Notes: generated by a model from the sequence alone, not told the origin. Positions 7,680 through 16,687 are shown, counted from the stretch's first letter. The stretch: 41,099 nucleotides of DNA from Peptococcaceae bacterium (GCA_009782825.1 WRII01000019.1:1-41099); one strand, 5' to 3'. Numbers and translations: made by a program.

Positions 7680-8576
7680 ATGGCGAGATCTTTGGCTGGG
7701 TTCATAAGGGGACTGACCTTGGGGGTGCTGACGGGGGGTGTGCTGGCGGTGACAGTCGGCTTGACGGGATGTATCGCCGCAGGGCCTTTTGAGGCCCAAA
7801 AGCCTGTTAGTGTTGTTTCCCGGGAAGATGGATCAGGGACGCGGAGTACCTTTGTTGATCTTTTTGATATTGTGGAAAAAACTCCTGAGGGAGGTAAAAA
7901 GGACAGGACAACTAAGGAGGCGGTCATTGCCAATCAAACGGGTATTATGATGACACATATTGACGGGAATACTCATTCTATTGGCTACATCTCACTGGGA
8001 TCCCTCAACGACACGGTAAAGGCTTTGGAGATTGACGGAATTATGCCTTCGCCCGCTGCTGTTAAAGAGGGGAATTATCCTGTTTCCCGTTCTTTCTACG
8101 TGGCGACGAAGGGGGATCCTACAGGATTGACTAAGGATTTTATTGATTTTATACTGTCAGCCGAAGGGCAGGACGTGGTGGGGAAGGGGTATATTGCTCT
8201 TGATGACAGCGCGCCTGCTTATACGGGGGACAGGCCTGGGGGCAGAATTGTGATTGCGGGATCTTCTTCGGTAACGCCGGTGATGGAAAAACTCAAGGAA
8301 GCGTATCAGGCGCTCAATACGTCTGCGGTCATTGAGATTCAGATGACCGATTCTTCTTCGGGTATGACAAGCGCCATAGAGGGGACGTGTGATATTGGCA
8401 TGAGTAGCCGCGCTTTGAAGGAGAGTGAATTGGAGGATTTGAAGCCTGCGAAGATAGCTCTGGATGGGATTGCGATTATTGTAAATAAGAAAAACCCCAT
8501 AACTTCTCTGACTCAAGCCCAGGTCAAGTCCATTTTTACAGGGGAGACGAAGAGATGGGATGCGGTGCTGCTATGA
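7680..8576 (+). CDS. pstS: Phosphate-binding lipoprotein PstS, circularly permuted
   Basis: This is the extracytoplasmic phosphate receptor of the Pst ABC importer. The ATG at 7680 follows GGAGGG and opens a lipoprotein signal ending in LTGC (Cys31). The mature part contains all PstS blocks but in swapped order. The usual C-terminal half comes first: SREDGSGTRSTF at ~46-57, then IGYISLGSLNDTVKAL and FIDFILSAEGQ. The usual N-terminal half comes last: AGSSSVTPVMEKL from residue 193, then DSSSGMTSAIEGTCDIGMSSR, ALDGIAIIVNKKNP and IFTGETKRW at the end. The cut falls where canonical PstS runs from the IFTG-x-x-x-x-W block into the SREDGSGTR block. It therefore looks like a clean circular permutation, with the phosphate-binding Ser/Thr/Gly loops retained. 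The stop overlaps the pstC start (ATGA). Length (298) is normal for PstS. Confidence 0.92.
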   Translation: MARSLAGFIRGLTLGVLTGGVLAVTVGLTGCIAAGPFEAQKPVSVVSREDGSGTRSTFVDLFDIVEKTPEGGKKDRTTKEAVIANQTGIMMTHIDGNTHSIGYISLGSLNDTVKALEIDGIMPSPAAVKEGNYPVSRSFYVATKGDPTGLTKDFIDFILSAEGQDVVGKGYIALDDSAPAYTGDRPGGRIVIAGSSSVTPVMEKLKEAYQALNTSAVIEIQMTDSSSGMTSAIEGTCDIGMSSRALKESELEDLKPAKIALDGIAIIVNKKNPITSLTQAQVKSIFTGETKRWDAVLL

Positions 8577-9406
8577 ATGCTCTGCGGGAAAAAGTGATGC
8601 GAGGGGTCTTCATGACAGCGGCTTTGGTTTCCATTTTGGCTGTGGCTCTGATATGCGTTTTTTTATTTGCCAATGGATTGCCGGTTTTAGGAAAAATAGG
8701 AATATTCAACTTCCTGTTGGGTCAAGAGTGGTCTCCGGCTGACGACCCGCAGGTATTTGGGATTTTGCCAATGATTTTGGGAAGCCTCTATGTGACGGCT
8801 GGGGCTATTGTTGTGGGTGTTCCTATTGGGATTTTGACGGCTGTGTTTTTGGCGCGGGTGTGTCCGGCCAAGATGTATGCCATGATCAAACCGGGTATTG
8901 ATTTGCTGGCGGGGATTCCTTCTGTGGTTTATGGGTTTTTTGGCATGGCAGTGATTGTGCCTTTGGCAGGGAACAGTATCCTGGCGGCCAGTCTGTTGCT
9001 GGGCGTTATGATTTTGCCGACCATTATCACTTTGGCGGAAAGTTCGCTCAGGGCTGTTCCTCAAAGCTATTATGAGGGGGCTCTGGCTTTGGGAGCCGGG
9101 CATTATCGCAGTGTTTTCCGTATTTTGCTGCCGGCGGCTAAATCGGGTATTCTGGCTGCTGTCATTCTGGGGATTGGGCGCGCCATTGGGGAAACTATGG
9201 CTGTGATCATGGTGGCAGGCAATCAGGCTCGTATCCCTGGGTCGCCTTTTCAAGGGGTGCGGACGTTGACGGCTAATATTGTCATAGAGATGGGGTACGC
9301 GGCTGAGATGCACAGGGAGGCTCTTATTGCGACAGGGGTGGTGCTGTTTGTTTTTATTTTGCTGATTAATTTGAGCTTCTCGGCCTTGAAGAGGAGGATG
9401 GACTGA
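8573..9406 (+). CDS. pstC: Phosphate ABC transporter permease PstC
   Basis: PstC is one of the two membrane subunits of the high-affinity phosphate importer. The ATG at 8573 overlaps the pstS stop (ATGA) and is preferred over the ATG at 8555, which lies inside pstS. The 277-residue protein has about six hydrophobic segments. It carries the PstC-type features GQEWSPADDPQVFGILPMI, GIPSVVYGFFG, the permease EAA-like loop around SYYEGALALGAGHYRSVFRI, and GRAIGETMAVIMVAGN. Translation is probably coupled to pstS, since no strong independent SD is seen. Confidence 0.96.
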   Translation: MNALREKVMRGVFMTAALVSILAVALICVFLFANGLPVLGKIGIFNFLLGQEWSPADDPQVFGILPMILGSLYVTAGAIVVGVPIGILTAVFLARVCPAKMYAMIKPGIDLLAGIPSVVYGFFGMAVIVPLAGNSILAASLLLGVMILPTIITLAESSLRAVPQSYYEGALALGAGHYRSVFRILLPAAKSGILAAVILGIGRAIGETMAVIMVAGNQARIPGSPFQGVRTLTANIVIEMGYAAEMHREALIATGVVLFVFILLINLSFSALKRRMD

Positions 9407-9409
9407 CCG

Positions 9410-10414
9410 ATGAAGAATTTAGGAAGGATAGGCCGAAGCCGTGCTCCTATGGCGGGCAGCTCCCAGATGCCGGGGAGCCCCCAGATGCCGGGGAGCCCCC
9501 AGATGCCGGGGAGCCCCCAGATGCCGGGCAGCCCCCAGATGCCGGGCAGCCCCCAGATGCCGGGGAATATCCAGATGTCGGGAAATACCCGGAGGTTTTC
9601 TGAGACCTGTATGGCTGTGGCCACTTGGGCAGCGGCGTGTCTGACTCTGGGGATTCTTGTCTTTCTGGTAGGATTTATTTTGGTCAGGGGCATTCCTTAT
9701 ATAACGCCATCTTTATTTGCGTTTACCTATACTTCGGACAATGTTTCCCTCATGCCGGCGTTGATTTCCACACTGTTCATGACTGTGCTGGCTTTACTTA
9801 TCGCTGTGCCCTTTGGGGTTTTTTCGGCCATTTATCTTGTGGAGTATGCTCGGCGCGGCAATAAGTTTGTGAGCTTTGTGCGTACGACGACAGAAACTTT
9901 GTCGGGGATTCCGTCCATTGTTTACGGGTTGTTTGGCCTGCTGTTTTTTGTAACCTTTCTGGGGTGGGGATTTTCTGTGCTGGCGGGAGCGTTTACGCTG
10001 GCCATCATGATTTTGCCCTTGGTGATGCGGTCCAGTGAGGAAGCGTTGAAGGCGGTGCCTGACGCCTATCGGGAGGGGGCTTTTGGGTTGGGTGCGGGAA
10101 GGCTGCGGACGGTGTTTAGGATTGTGATTCCGCCGGCGATGCCTGGCATATTGGCGGGGATTATCCTGGCTGTGGGGCGCATTGTGGGGGAGACGGCGGC
10201 TCTGATTTATACGGCGGGAACTGTGGCGCAGATTCCGGCAAGCCCGGCTCAATCGGCGCGGACTTTGTCGGTTCACATGTACGCGCTGACCAGCGAGGGA
10301 TTTTATATGAATGAAGGGTATGCCACGGCTGTGGTACTGTTGGTGCTGGTGGTTCTGATCAATACAGGGTCGGCTATGCTGGCGAAACGGATCGGGAGAG
10401 GGCGTAAGGGATGA
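9410..10414 (+). CDS. pstA: Phosphate ABC transporter permease PstA with repeat-expanded N-terminus
   Basis: PstA is the second permease subunit of the Pst importer. The 334 residues exceed the usual ~280-300 because of an N-terminal extension of about 60 residues. That extension contains seven six-residue units related to QMPGSP, encoded by an 18-bp minisatellite. After it come six hydrophobic segments and the family blocks [20 protein letters not shown], the EAA-type loop [20 protein letters not shown], and [22 protein letters not shown] lies about 12 bases before the ATG, slightly far. The extension precedes the first membrane helix and is predicted cytoplasmic. The stop overlaps the pstB start (ATGA). 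A later start after the repeat is possible, but I see no good SD there. Confidence 0.95.
   Translation: MKNLGRIGRSRAPMAGSSQMPGSPQMPGSPQMPGSPQMPGSPQMPGSPQMPGNIQMSGNTRRFSETCMAVATWAAACLTLGILVFLVGFILVRGIPYITPSLFAFTYTSDNVSLMPALISTLFMTVLALLIAVPFGVFSAIYLVEYARRGNKFVSFVRTTTETLSGIPSIVYGLFGLLFFVTFLGWGFSVLAGAFTLAIMILPLVMRSSEEALKAVPDAYREGAFGLGAGRLRTVFRIVIPPAMPGILAGIILAVGRIVGETAALIYTAGTVAQIPASPAQSARTLSVHMYALTSEGFYMNEGYATAVVLLVLVVLINTGSAMLAKRIGRGRKG
9463..9588 (+). repeat. 18-bp minisatellite in the pstA N-terminus
   Basis: Seven tandem 18-bp units lie in frame, with consensus CCAGATGCCGGGGAGCCC, each encoding QMPGSP-like peptides. The first three copies are identical, the next two differ at one base, and the last two are degenerate. 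The unit length matches that of the flhF minisatellite although the sequence is unrelated. Confidence 0.95.
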
Positions 10415-11169
10415 TTTCGAAATATTGTTTTGAGATAAAAGGGCTGGATCTCCATTACCAGGATCTGCACGCTCTGAAGAGTGTCAATATGGATATCCAA
10501 CAGGGAAAGATAACGGCCTTTATCGGGCCTTCCGGGTGTGGTAAATCCACTTTTTTGAAAACGCTTAACCGCATGAATGACCTTATTCCGGGGTGCAGAA
10601 TTACGGGGGAGGTGAGGTTGTTTGGGGAGGATATTTACGGACAGATTGACATTAACCTTCTCAGGAAACGTGTGGGGATGGTGTTTCAGAAGCCGAATCC
10701 TTTTCCTATGAGTGTCTACGATAATATTGCTTTTGGGCCGCGTACCCATGGCATTAAGTCCCGGCTGAAACTGGATAAGATTGTGGAGAAATCTCTGCGG
10801 AGCGCGGCGATTTGGGATGAGCTCAAGGATAGGCTGAAGAAGGATGCTCTGGGGTTGTCGGGGGGGCAGCAGCAGAGGCTGTGCATTGCCCGGGCTTTGG
10901 CTGTGGAGCCGGAGGTTCTGCTGATGGATGAACCGACCAGCGCTCTGGATCCGATTTCAACGGGCAAAATTGAAGAGCTTTTGCTGACGCTGCGAGAAAA
11001 ATATAGTATAATTATTGTAACGCACAATATGCAGCAAGCCACCCGTATCAGCGATAGAACAGCTTTCTTTCTATTGGGGGAGGTTATTGAATATAATGAT
11101 ACGGAGGCTATGTTTGCGATGCCTGAAGATCAGCGAACGGAAGATTATATCACAGGGAGGTTTGGATGA
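10411..11169 (+). CDS. pstB: Phosphate ABC transporter ATP-binding protein PstB
   Basis: PstB is the ATPase that drives phosphate import through PstC and PstA. The 252-residue protein has every ABC motif: Walker [11 protein letters not shown]-loop [20 protein letters not shown] (typical of PstB), signature LSGGQQQRL, Walker [14 protein letters not shown] and the switch His in [10 protein letters not shown]. It overlaps pstA upstream and phoU downstream by ATGA-type junctions, so the cluster is translated as one unit. Confidence 0.98.
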   Translation: MISKYCFEIKGLDLHYQDLHALKSVNMDIQQGKITAFIGPSGCGKSTFLKTLNRMNDLIPGCRITGEVRLFGEDIYGQIDINLLRKRVGMVFQKPNPFPMSVYDNIAFGPRTHGIKSRLKLDKIVEKSLRSAAIWDELKDRLKKDALGLSGGQQQRLCIARALAVEPEVLLMDEPTSALDPISTGKIEELLLTLREKYSIIIVTHNMQQATRISDRTAFFLLGEVIEYNDTEAMFAMPEDQRTEDYITGRFG

Positions 11170-11825
11170 TGCGCAGCCGATTTGATGAACAGCTAATCCA
11201 GCTTAATAATACCTTGCTGGAGATGGGGGCTCTTGTTGAACATGCTATAGATCAGGCCACGAAAGCTCTCGTGGCTCATGATGCTGAGGCGGCTCAAGAA
11301 ATTATAGAAGGGGACGAAGAGATTGATGATAAGGAGCGAGAAGTGGAGACGTTGTGCCTGAAGCTGTTGCTGCATCAGCAGCCGGTGGCCAGCGACTTGA
11401 GGCAGATCTCTGCGGCTCTCAAAATGATTACTGACTTGGAGCGTATTGGCGATCAAGCCGCGGATATTTCGGAACTGTGTGTGTATTTATCCGCCCAGCC
11501 CTACATTAAGAAACTTGAACATATTCAGGAGATGGCGGCAACAACTATGAAGATGGTGACCAACAGCATTGATGCTTTTGTCAGAAAGGATTTGCAGCTG
11601 GCTGAATCGGTGATTGATCATGATGATATTGTGGATAGATTGTATGTTACGATTAAGAAGGATTTGATTGAATTGGTTCATGAAAATGTCAAAAATGGGG
11701 AACAGGCTTTTGATGTGCTGCAGATTGCTAAATATTACGAGCGGATAGGGGATCATGCTGTCAATTTGGCGGAATGGGCGATCTTTTCGATTACAGGTGT
11801 GCATAAGAATAAACAGGTGCTCTAA
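11166..11825 (+). CDS. phoU: Phosphate transport regulator PhoU
   Basis: PhoU links Pst transporter status to the PhoR kinase and restrains phosphate uptake. The 219-residue all-helical protein shows the tandem PhoU repeats, each with an acidic metal-binding patch. The first repeat includes [34 protein letters not shown] and [10 protein letters not shown]. The second includes [12 protein letters not shown] and [18 protein letters not shown]. The start overlaps the pstB stop. Immediately downstream are the response regulator and kinase genes it would be expected to influence. Confidence 0.96.
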   Translation: MMRSRFDEQLIQLNNTLLEMGALVEHAIDQATKALVAHDAEAAQEIIEGDEEIDDKEREVETLCLKLLLHQQPVASDLRQISAALKMITDLERIGDQAADISELCVYLSAQPYIKKLEHIQEMAATTMKMVTNSIDAFVRKDLQLAESVIDHDDIVDRLYVTIKKDLIELVHENVKNGEQAFDVLQIAKYYERIGDHAVNLAEWAIFSITGVHKNKQVL

Positions 11826-11846
11826 AGCTAATAGTGGGAGAGAGTT

Positions 11847-12530
11847 GTGCCGAGTATTTATGTGGTTGAAGATGATGACAGTATCCGTGAGATGCTTCTC
11901 TATGCCTTGGGGTCAGCGGGGTTTGACAGCCAAGGGTTTGGGGAGGCGGCTCTTTTTGAGAGGACTTTGCGGGAGGCGGTTCCTGATCTTATTTTGCTGG
12001 ATATTATGCTGCCGGGTATGGATGGTCTTTCTCTCCTGAAGAACCTGAAACGATCCGAAATATACAGCAAGCTGCCGGTGATTATGCTGTCGGCCAAGAG
12101 TGCCGAAATGGACCGGGTGAAAGGATTGGACTTGGGCGCCGACGATTATATCGCGAAGCCTTTTTCTGTTTTGGAGGTTATTTCCCGTGTGAGGGCTGTG
12201 CTGCGCCGTAGCGGTGTCTGGACGGAGAAGGGGGATCCTTCTGAGCTGAGGGTGGGGGCGGTGGTTCTCTATGAGGACAAACGCAGCGTGTGTGTTGACG
12301 ATGCGGAGGTGTCTCTCACGTATAAGGAGTTTGAACTGCTGCGGTATTTGATGATCAATGAGGGCATTGTGCTGAGCCGTGACAAGCTGCTGGATCAGAT
12401 CTGGGGGTTTGACTATGATGGAGAAAGCCGTACGGTAGATATGCATATCAAGTCTCTCCGGCGCAAGCTGGGGGAAAGTGGAATGCTGATTAAGACGGTG
12501 CGCAGCGTGGGATATAAGATGGATGTGTGA
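11847..12530 (+). CDS. phoP: OmpR-family response regulator (PhoP/PhoB-like)
   Basis: This is a two-component response regulator and DNA-binding protein, probably controlling the pst genes. The receiver domain (1-120) has the acidic pocket EDDD at 8-11, phosphoacceptor Asp52 in LLDIMLPGMDG and Lys104 in YIAKPF. A winged-helix domain follows (about 130-225) with TYKEFELLRYL, LLDQIWGFDYDGESRTVDMHI and RTVRSVGYK. The GTG start follows GGGAGAGA. Its place after pst-phoU and before a PAS-containing kinase makes PhoP/PhoB the best label. Another OmpR-family role is possible because family members look alike. Confidence 0.88.
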   Translation: MPSIYVVEDDDSIREMLLYALGSAGFDSQGFGEAALFERTLREAVPDLILLDIMLPGMDGLSLLKNLKRSEIYSKLPVIMLSAKSAEMDRVKGLDLGADDYIAKPFSVLEVISRVRAVLRRSGVWTEKGDPSELRVGAVVLYEDKRSVCVDDAEVSLTYKEFELLRYLMINEGIVLSRDKLLDQIWGFDYDGESRTVDMHIKSLRRKLGESGMLIKTVRSVGYKMDV

Positions 12531-12545
12531 GGGGGGGTGGATTTC

Positions 12546-13982
12546 ATGAAGATGAGGAAGCGCTTTTTTGCCAGTATGGCCCTGTTGACGGCGGGAAGCC
12601 TGTTGGTGGGAGCGGTTTTGCTGTGCTTTATCTACTATTATCAATTTAGGGATGTTGTTCAACGCGAGGTGCAAGAGCGCGCTGTGATGCTGCGGGATAT
12701 ATGGGAGGGGGGGACGCCATACACGGAACCTGAAATAGCGGATATGAGTATTTGGGGGCTCTTCAGCCAGTCTCTGCCGTGGGTGATTGGCGTTGTGCTG
12801 TTGATATTGCTGGCGGAGTATATGTTGTCCAAAAGGCTGGCCCGGAGGCTGGTGGCGCCTATCAGCAAAGTGGATTTGACGGAAGAGCTGTCGGCGCCTT
12901 ACGATGAGTTTGCGCCTTTTGTGCTGGCTCTTGAGCGTCAACAGAAGCGTATTGCCAAGCATAAGGAGGATCTGGAAAAGCGGGCGGGCACCATTACGGC
13001 GATTATGGAGAATATGAGCGAGGGTGTTATTCTGGTGGATCACAACGGGGCTGTCTTGTCTATTAATACCAGTGCGGCGAAGATTTTTGATGTGACAAGT
13101 GAGGTGGCGGGCAAGAATGTTTTGGAGATTTTCCGGGATGTGGTTTTCTTGAAACATGTCCGGACGGCTCTTTCGGGGACGCGCAGCGAAATGACGCTGG
13201 AGCAAGGGGCTAGGTTGTATCAGGTCTTGATGAGTCCGGTGTGGGATAATGGCGTCATTATTCTCTTTCTGGATGTTACGGAAAGGGCTATGGCGGAAAA
13301 ACAGCGGCGGGATTTCTCGGCGAATGTGTCCCATGAGCTGAAAACGCCGCTGACGACGATTTATGGCAATGCTGAGATGCTGGCCGACGGTATGGTGAGC
13401 GCTGAGGATACGGCCCAATTTTATGGCCGGATCAAGGATGAGGCGGCGCGGTTGATGTCTTTGGTGGAGGATATTCTTAAACTTTCCCGGCTGGATGAGG
13501 AGGGGGGGCGGGAGAAGGAACTGTGGGAAGATGTGGATCTGAGAGAGGTGGCGTCTGAAGCTGTTGAATCTCTGACGGAGAAAGCGGCGGCTCACGGGGT
13601 GAAGGTGGTTCTCGAAGGGGAGGGGAAGGTCAGCGCGAACCGGTCCCAGATGTATGAGCTGTTTTTTAATTTGATTGATAATGCGATTGCCTATAACAAA
13701 CCGGAGGGGCAGGTGCGGGTGGCCATCACCCAGGATGCCTGTCTGGTGAAAGGGGTTATCTCTGACACAGGAATTGGCATTCCTCAGGAAGCCCAGAGCA
13801 GGGTCTTTGAGCGGTTTTACCGGGTGGATCCGTCCCGGTCGAAAAAAACGGGGGGCACTGGGCTGGGGCTGGCTATTGTGAAACATATTGTCTCGGCTCA
13901 TGGCGGGGTTGTCAGACTTCAGAGCCAAAGCCAGGGGCAGGAGGGGACGGTTATGACGGTGGTGCTGCCGGGTAAGGGGTGA
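12546..13982 (+). CDS. phoR: PAS-containing sensor histidine kinase (PhoR-like)
   Basis: This is a membrane histidine kinase predicted to phosphorylate the adjacent regulator. The ATG at 12546 is preferred over a GTG three codons earlier because the G-rich ribosome site lies just before it. Two membrane segments (about 10-30 and 75-95) enclose a short extracytoplasmic loop of about 45 residues, too small for a large ligand domain. Then come a HAMP-like linker, a PAS domain (about 150-245), HisKA with SANVSHELKTPLT (phospho-His 263), and HATPase_c with NLIDNAIAYN, DTGIGIP and GGTGLGLAIVKHIV. The short sensor loop fits PhoR proteins that sense through PstSCAB-PhoU rather than directly. It is 479 residues and complete. 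Confidence 0.9.
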   Translation: MKMRKRFFASMALLTAGSLLVGAVLLCFIYYYQFRDVVQREVQERAVMLRDIWEGGTPYTEPEIADMSIWGLFSQSLPWVIGVVLLILLAEYMLSKRLARRLVAPISKVDLTEELSAPYDEFAPFVLALERQQKRIAKHKEDLEKRAGTITAIMENMSEGVILVDHNGAVLSINTSAAKIFDVTSEVAGKNVLEIFRDVVFLKHVRTALSGTRSEMTLEQGARLYQVLMSPVWDNGVIILFLDVTERAMAEKQRRDFSANVSHELKTPLTTIYGNAEMLADGMVSAEDTAQFYGRIKDEAARLMSLVEDILKLSRLDEEGGREKELWEDVDLREVASEAVESLTEKAAAHGVKVVLEGEGKVSANRSQMYELFFNLIDNAIAYNKPEGQVRVAITQDACLVKGVISDTGIGIPQEAQSRVFERFYRVDPSRSKKTGGTGLGLAIVKHIVSAHGGVVRLQSQSQGQEGTVMTVVLPGKG

Positions 13983-14008
13983 GATTATTTGGCTAAAGCG
14001 CGAGTTGG

Positions 14009-14209
14009 TTATTTTTTGTTATCTTGATCTTTTCGATAGTAAAGAAATAAACTCAACAAAACAATAAACACTGATGATGTGCCTATGCAAGTGAAGACTA
14101 GGCTCTGATCAAACGAACCAATGAACATGCTAATGACTGAAACCACTACGGATAGCGCAGCGATAATCAAAAAAATCAATAAAAGTTGCCGGACTTTTGG
14201 ACTATTCAT
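14009..14209 (-). CDS. Small two-helix membrane protein
   Basis: This 66-residue protein starts at the ATG at 14209, which has a perfect AGGAGG (14215-14220 on the opposite strand) 5 bases upstream. It has two hydrophobic segments (about residues 9-28 and 34-54) and a short charged tail ending RKDQDNKK. It resembles the many small YoaK/YrhC-type hypothetical membrane proteins of Firmicutes, but I cannot name a family. It is transcribed toward phoR and is probably a single gene. The strong SD makes expression likely. Confidence 0.7.
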   Translation of the reverse strand: MNSPKVRQLLLIFLIIAALSVVVSVISMFIGSFDQSLVFTCIGTSSVFIVLLSLFLYYRKDQDNKK

Positions 14210-14403
14210 ATTTTCCTCCTTTTGGTGAATGAGTTCCCCGGTTGCCATTCCAATAGCATTTTACATCGCGTCAATCCTCCTCATAATAGCCACCTGCTTT
14301 CTTTTTTTGCTCCTCTGATTTATTTTAGCAGGCCATTCTCGTCCTGCGAGATATTGTAATAACTTACAGGTTTTTTGTAATAACTAATGCGGGCTGCGCC
14401 CGC

Positions 14404-14438
14404 AAGTGGTCAGTGGTCAGTGATCAGTGATCAGTGGT
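14404..14438 (+). repeat. Heptanucleotide tandem repeat (CAGTGRT)x5
   Basis: Five contiguous 7-bp units read AAGTGGT, CAGTGGT, CAGTGAT, CAGTGAT, CAGTGGT. They lie about 50 bp upstream of the -35 of the LytTR two-component operon. This may be simple slippage DNA or a set of regulator half-sites. Confidence 0.85.
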
Positions 14439-14489
14439 TATATCTGATATCAGATATCAGATATTGCCGGATATTGCTGGGAAAATCCA

Positions 14490-14518
14490 TTGACATGGTG
14501 GTAAAAGCGATATATGAT
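14490..14518 (+). promoter_or_regulatory. Predicted sigma-A promoter of the LytTR/GHKL operon
   Basis: TTGACA at 14490-14495 and TATGAT at 14513-14518 are separated by 17 bp. This would start transcription about 60 bp before the GTG of the response regulator. Confidence 0.65.
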
Positions 14519-14584
14519 GGTCAGGAAAAACAGAGCCTGATTTATTAACTTTCTTTGGAATAAAAAAGGCTCGCTGGAGCACTC

Positions 14585-15343
14585 GTGCAGGGGGCGTGGA
14601 ATCTGACACTATTTGCGGCTATTTGTGATGATGAAAAAGGGATCAGCGCTAATTTAGAAAACGCCTTGGTAAAGATACTTGGCAAGCTCAATATCAGGTA
14701 TGAAATTGATATTTATTTTACCGGAGAAGAGTTGTGTTCAAAAATGGAAGACGGGGCGCATTATGACCTCATTTTCCTGGATATTGAGTTTGCCAAAAAC
14801 GCCATTAACGGCGTGGAAGCCGGCAGACTTATCCGTGAACACTATCAAAACGACATGGTATCAATTGTCTATATTTCATGGGAAATGAAATACTCCATGC
14901 ACTTGTTTGATATACGCCCGCTGCATTTTCTGCTTAAACCGCTGGATTATGCAAAAGTAGAGCAGGTTATTAAGACATATATGAAACTCGCCAGGCTCTG
15001 GTCGGGCGACTTTACATACAAAGCAGGGCGCGACATTTATAAGGTGCAGATTAAGGACATTATCTACCTGGAAAGCATCAAAAGAAAAGTGATTCTGCAT
15101 TTAGCCGACGGCAGAAAAGAGGAATTTTATGGAACGCTGAAAGAGGTCTGGCAGGATCAGCTGCAAAGATTTGATTTCATCTTTATCCATGCCTCTTATG
15201 TTGTTAACTATGATTATATTGCGGCGATAAAATACAACGAGTTGGTTTTGAGCCATGGCGCAGCCATCCTGCCCATCAGCCAGCACAAGAGAAAAGATGT
15301 ACGGGAATCCTATTATGCGATAACGGAAAAAAGGAGGGTGTGA
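14585..15343 (+). CDS. LytTR-family response regulator (AgrA/LytR-like)
   Basis: This is a response regulator with a receiver domain followed by a LytTR DNA-binding domain. The acidic residues are in AAICDDEKG, the phosphoacceptor is Asp66 in LIFLDIEF, and the conserved Lys is in HFLLKPLDY. The LytTR domain occupies about 150-245, with DIIYLESIKRKVILH and FIFIHASYVVNYDYI typical of the fold. GTG at 14585 follows GGAG by 7 bases. The first eight residues are not family-like, so a slightly later start cannot be excluded. It is followed after 3 bases by a GHKL kinase, giving an Agr-type pair. No AgrB protease or peptide precursor was found nearby, so the signal is unknown. Confidence 0.88.
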   Translation: MQGAWNLTLFAAICDDEKGISANLENALVKILGKLNIRYEIDIYFTGEELCSKMEDGAHYDLIFLDIEFAKNAINGVEAGRLIREHYQNDMVSIVYISWEMKYSMHLFDIRPLHFLLKPLDYAKVEQVIKTYMKLARLWSGDFTYKAGRDIYKVQIKDIIYLESIKRKVILHLADGRKEEFYGTLKEVWQDQLQRFDFIFIHASYVVNYDYIAAIKYNELVLSHGAAILPISQHKRKDVRESYYAITEKRRV

Positions 15344-15346
15344 TGT

Positions 15347-16639
15347 GTGAGTCCTTATTTTGTTATAGTGTGCCTTATGTCCGATATTGTCTTCATATAT
15401 GCTATCACAAAATTCATGGAAGTGTTTTTCGAGAAAGTTCGAACACCCCAGCCGTTCCTGATGTTTTCACTTCTCTTATATTTTGTCTTTACCAGTGTCG
15501 ATCATGTGCTGTTTCTGCTGTGTGATATCACCATGCCATATGTGATTTATGTGATAGGTATGCTTTCGATACTTTTTATTGTTACCCTAAACTATGAATC
15601 ATCCATGCCCAAGAGACTTGCTGCCGCATTGTCTAATTTCGTTGTGTTTATGATAGCAATTATGGCGGCTTCTCTCCTGATGTCACTTGTTCTTTCTGAT
15701 GTGTTGGCCATGTATACGGCCGCATATATGCTTGGAAGTCTATTGTCACTTTTATTAGCGCATATCCTCAATCGCTTTAAAAGGATCAGAAAAAACAACA
15801 CTTCTAAGCCCTTATTTTGGGTTTCTACTCTTTTTGTACCAGGATCGACACTTTTAACGCTGTTTTTTATAGCAGCGAACCTTCAGCTTATCGCCGGGGC
15901 TATGGTTTTTATTTTTTGGCTGGGAAGCAATTTTCTAGTCTTATTTGTATACGATAGTCTTTCAGCAGCTTATGAAGAAAAACTGAAATCCGCATTGTAC
16001 TCTCAGGAGAAGGAGTATTACTTATCCCAATGCCAGCTTATGCAGGAGTCGCTTGAAAAGATGAAGGCTTTCAGGCATGATGTAAAAAACCATCTGGCTG
16101 CTCTAAAAGAGTGTTCCGCGGACAGAAAAACGACGGCAGATTATCTCAACAGCTTGCTTACTGATATAGGAGAAAGTGAAATATTCAGTGACACAGGGAA
16201 CATCGCTTTTGACAGCATTATCAATTACAAACTCCGAAACGCACGGCAGGACAGCATTAATCTGGACTTAAGAATCTCAGTTCCGCCTATTCTTAGTGTT
16301 GAAGCGGCCGATGTTGTGACTATTCTGGGCAATCTTTTAGATAATGCCTTGGAAGCCGTGGCAAAGGCCGATGAGAAAATTATCATCTTGGATATTGAGT
16401 TCGGCAAAGGCGGTCTTTTCCTGAAAATGGATAATTCCTTTAACGGCGAGATTGAATATTTGGACGTACAGGCGGGAGTGGAAGAAAAGCAAATTGCTTC
16501 GCTAAAGGAGGGTGAGGGGCATGGCTATGGCTTGAAAAATATCAGAAAATCTCTGGAGAAGTACAATGGATACATGAAAATCACCCATACAGAGAGTATT
16601 TTTTCAGTGGGTGTATTTCTCTATGTGGATGATAAGTAA
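15347..16639 (+). CDS. GHKL sensor histidine kinase (AgrC-like)
   Basis: This is the membrane sensor kinase paired with the LytTR regulator. The GTG start has AAGGAGGG 8 bases upstream. The first ~200 residues form about six hydrophobic helices with short loops, as in AgrC-type peptide sensors. A helical linker follows, then the SpoOB-type phosphoacceptor FRHDVKNHLAAL (His244). A GHKL ATPase domain contains TILGNLLDNALEA, then GHGYGLKNIRKSL as the G-box. The protein has 430 residues and is complete. Its ligand cannot be told from sequence. Confidence 0.88.
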   Translation: MSPYFVIVCLMSDIVFIYAITKFMEVFFEKVRTPQPFLMFSLLLYFVFTSVDHVLFLLCDITMPYVIYVIGMLSILFIVTLNYESSMPKRLAAALSNFVVFMIAIMAASLLMSLVLSDVLAMYTAAYMLGSLLSLLLAHILNRFKRIRKNNTSKPLFWVSTLFVPGSTLLTLFFIAANLQLIAGAMVFIFWLGSNFLVLFVYDSLSAAYEEKLKSALYSQEKEYYLSQCQLMQESLEKMKAFRHDVKNHLAALKECSADRKTTADYLNSLLTDIGESEIFSDTGNIAFDSIINYKLRNARQDSINLDLRISVPPILSVEAADVVTILGNLLDNALEAVAKADEKIIILDIEFGKGGLFLKMDNSFNGEIEYLDVQAGVEEKQIASLKEGEGHGYGLKNIRKSLEKYNGYMKITHTESIFSVGVFLYVDDK

Positions 16640-16687
16640 AATAAATTTTGCTGGCGGCCTGACCCACATTAATCCACGCCTCTAACA

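Larger units (their letters stand above)
14250..14584. other. Intergenic region with short tandem repeats and palindrome
   Basis: No gene seen. It contains a GCGGGC/GCCCGC hairpin at about 14388-14402, five tandem 7-mers (consensus CAGTGRT, 14404-14438), a perfect 14-bp palindrome ATCTGATATCAGAT at 14442-14455 followed by further GATAT copies, and the promoter of the LytTR operon. Confidence 0.7.

Noticed and set aside
11913-13928. A 671-codon open frame on the minus strand
   Set aside because: It lies entirely opposite the clear response regulator and kinase genes. It has no SD and a Gln/His/Arg/Pro-rich composition typical of a frame opposite biased codon use.
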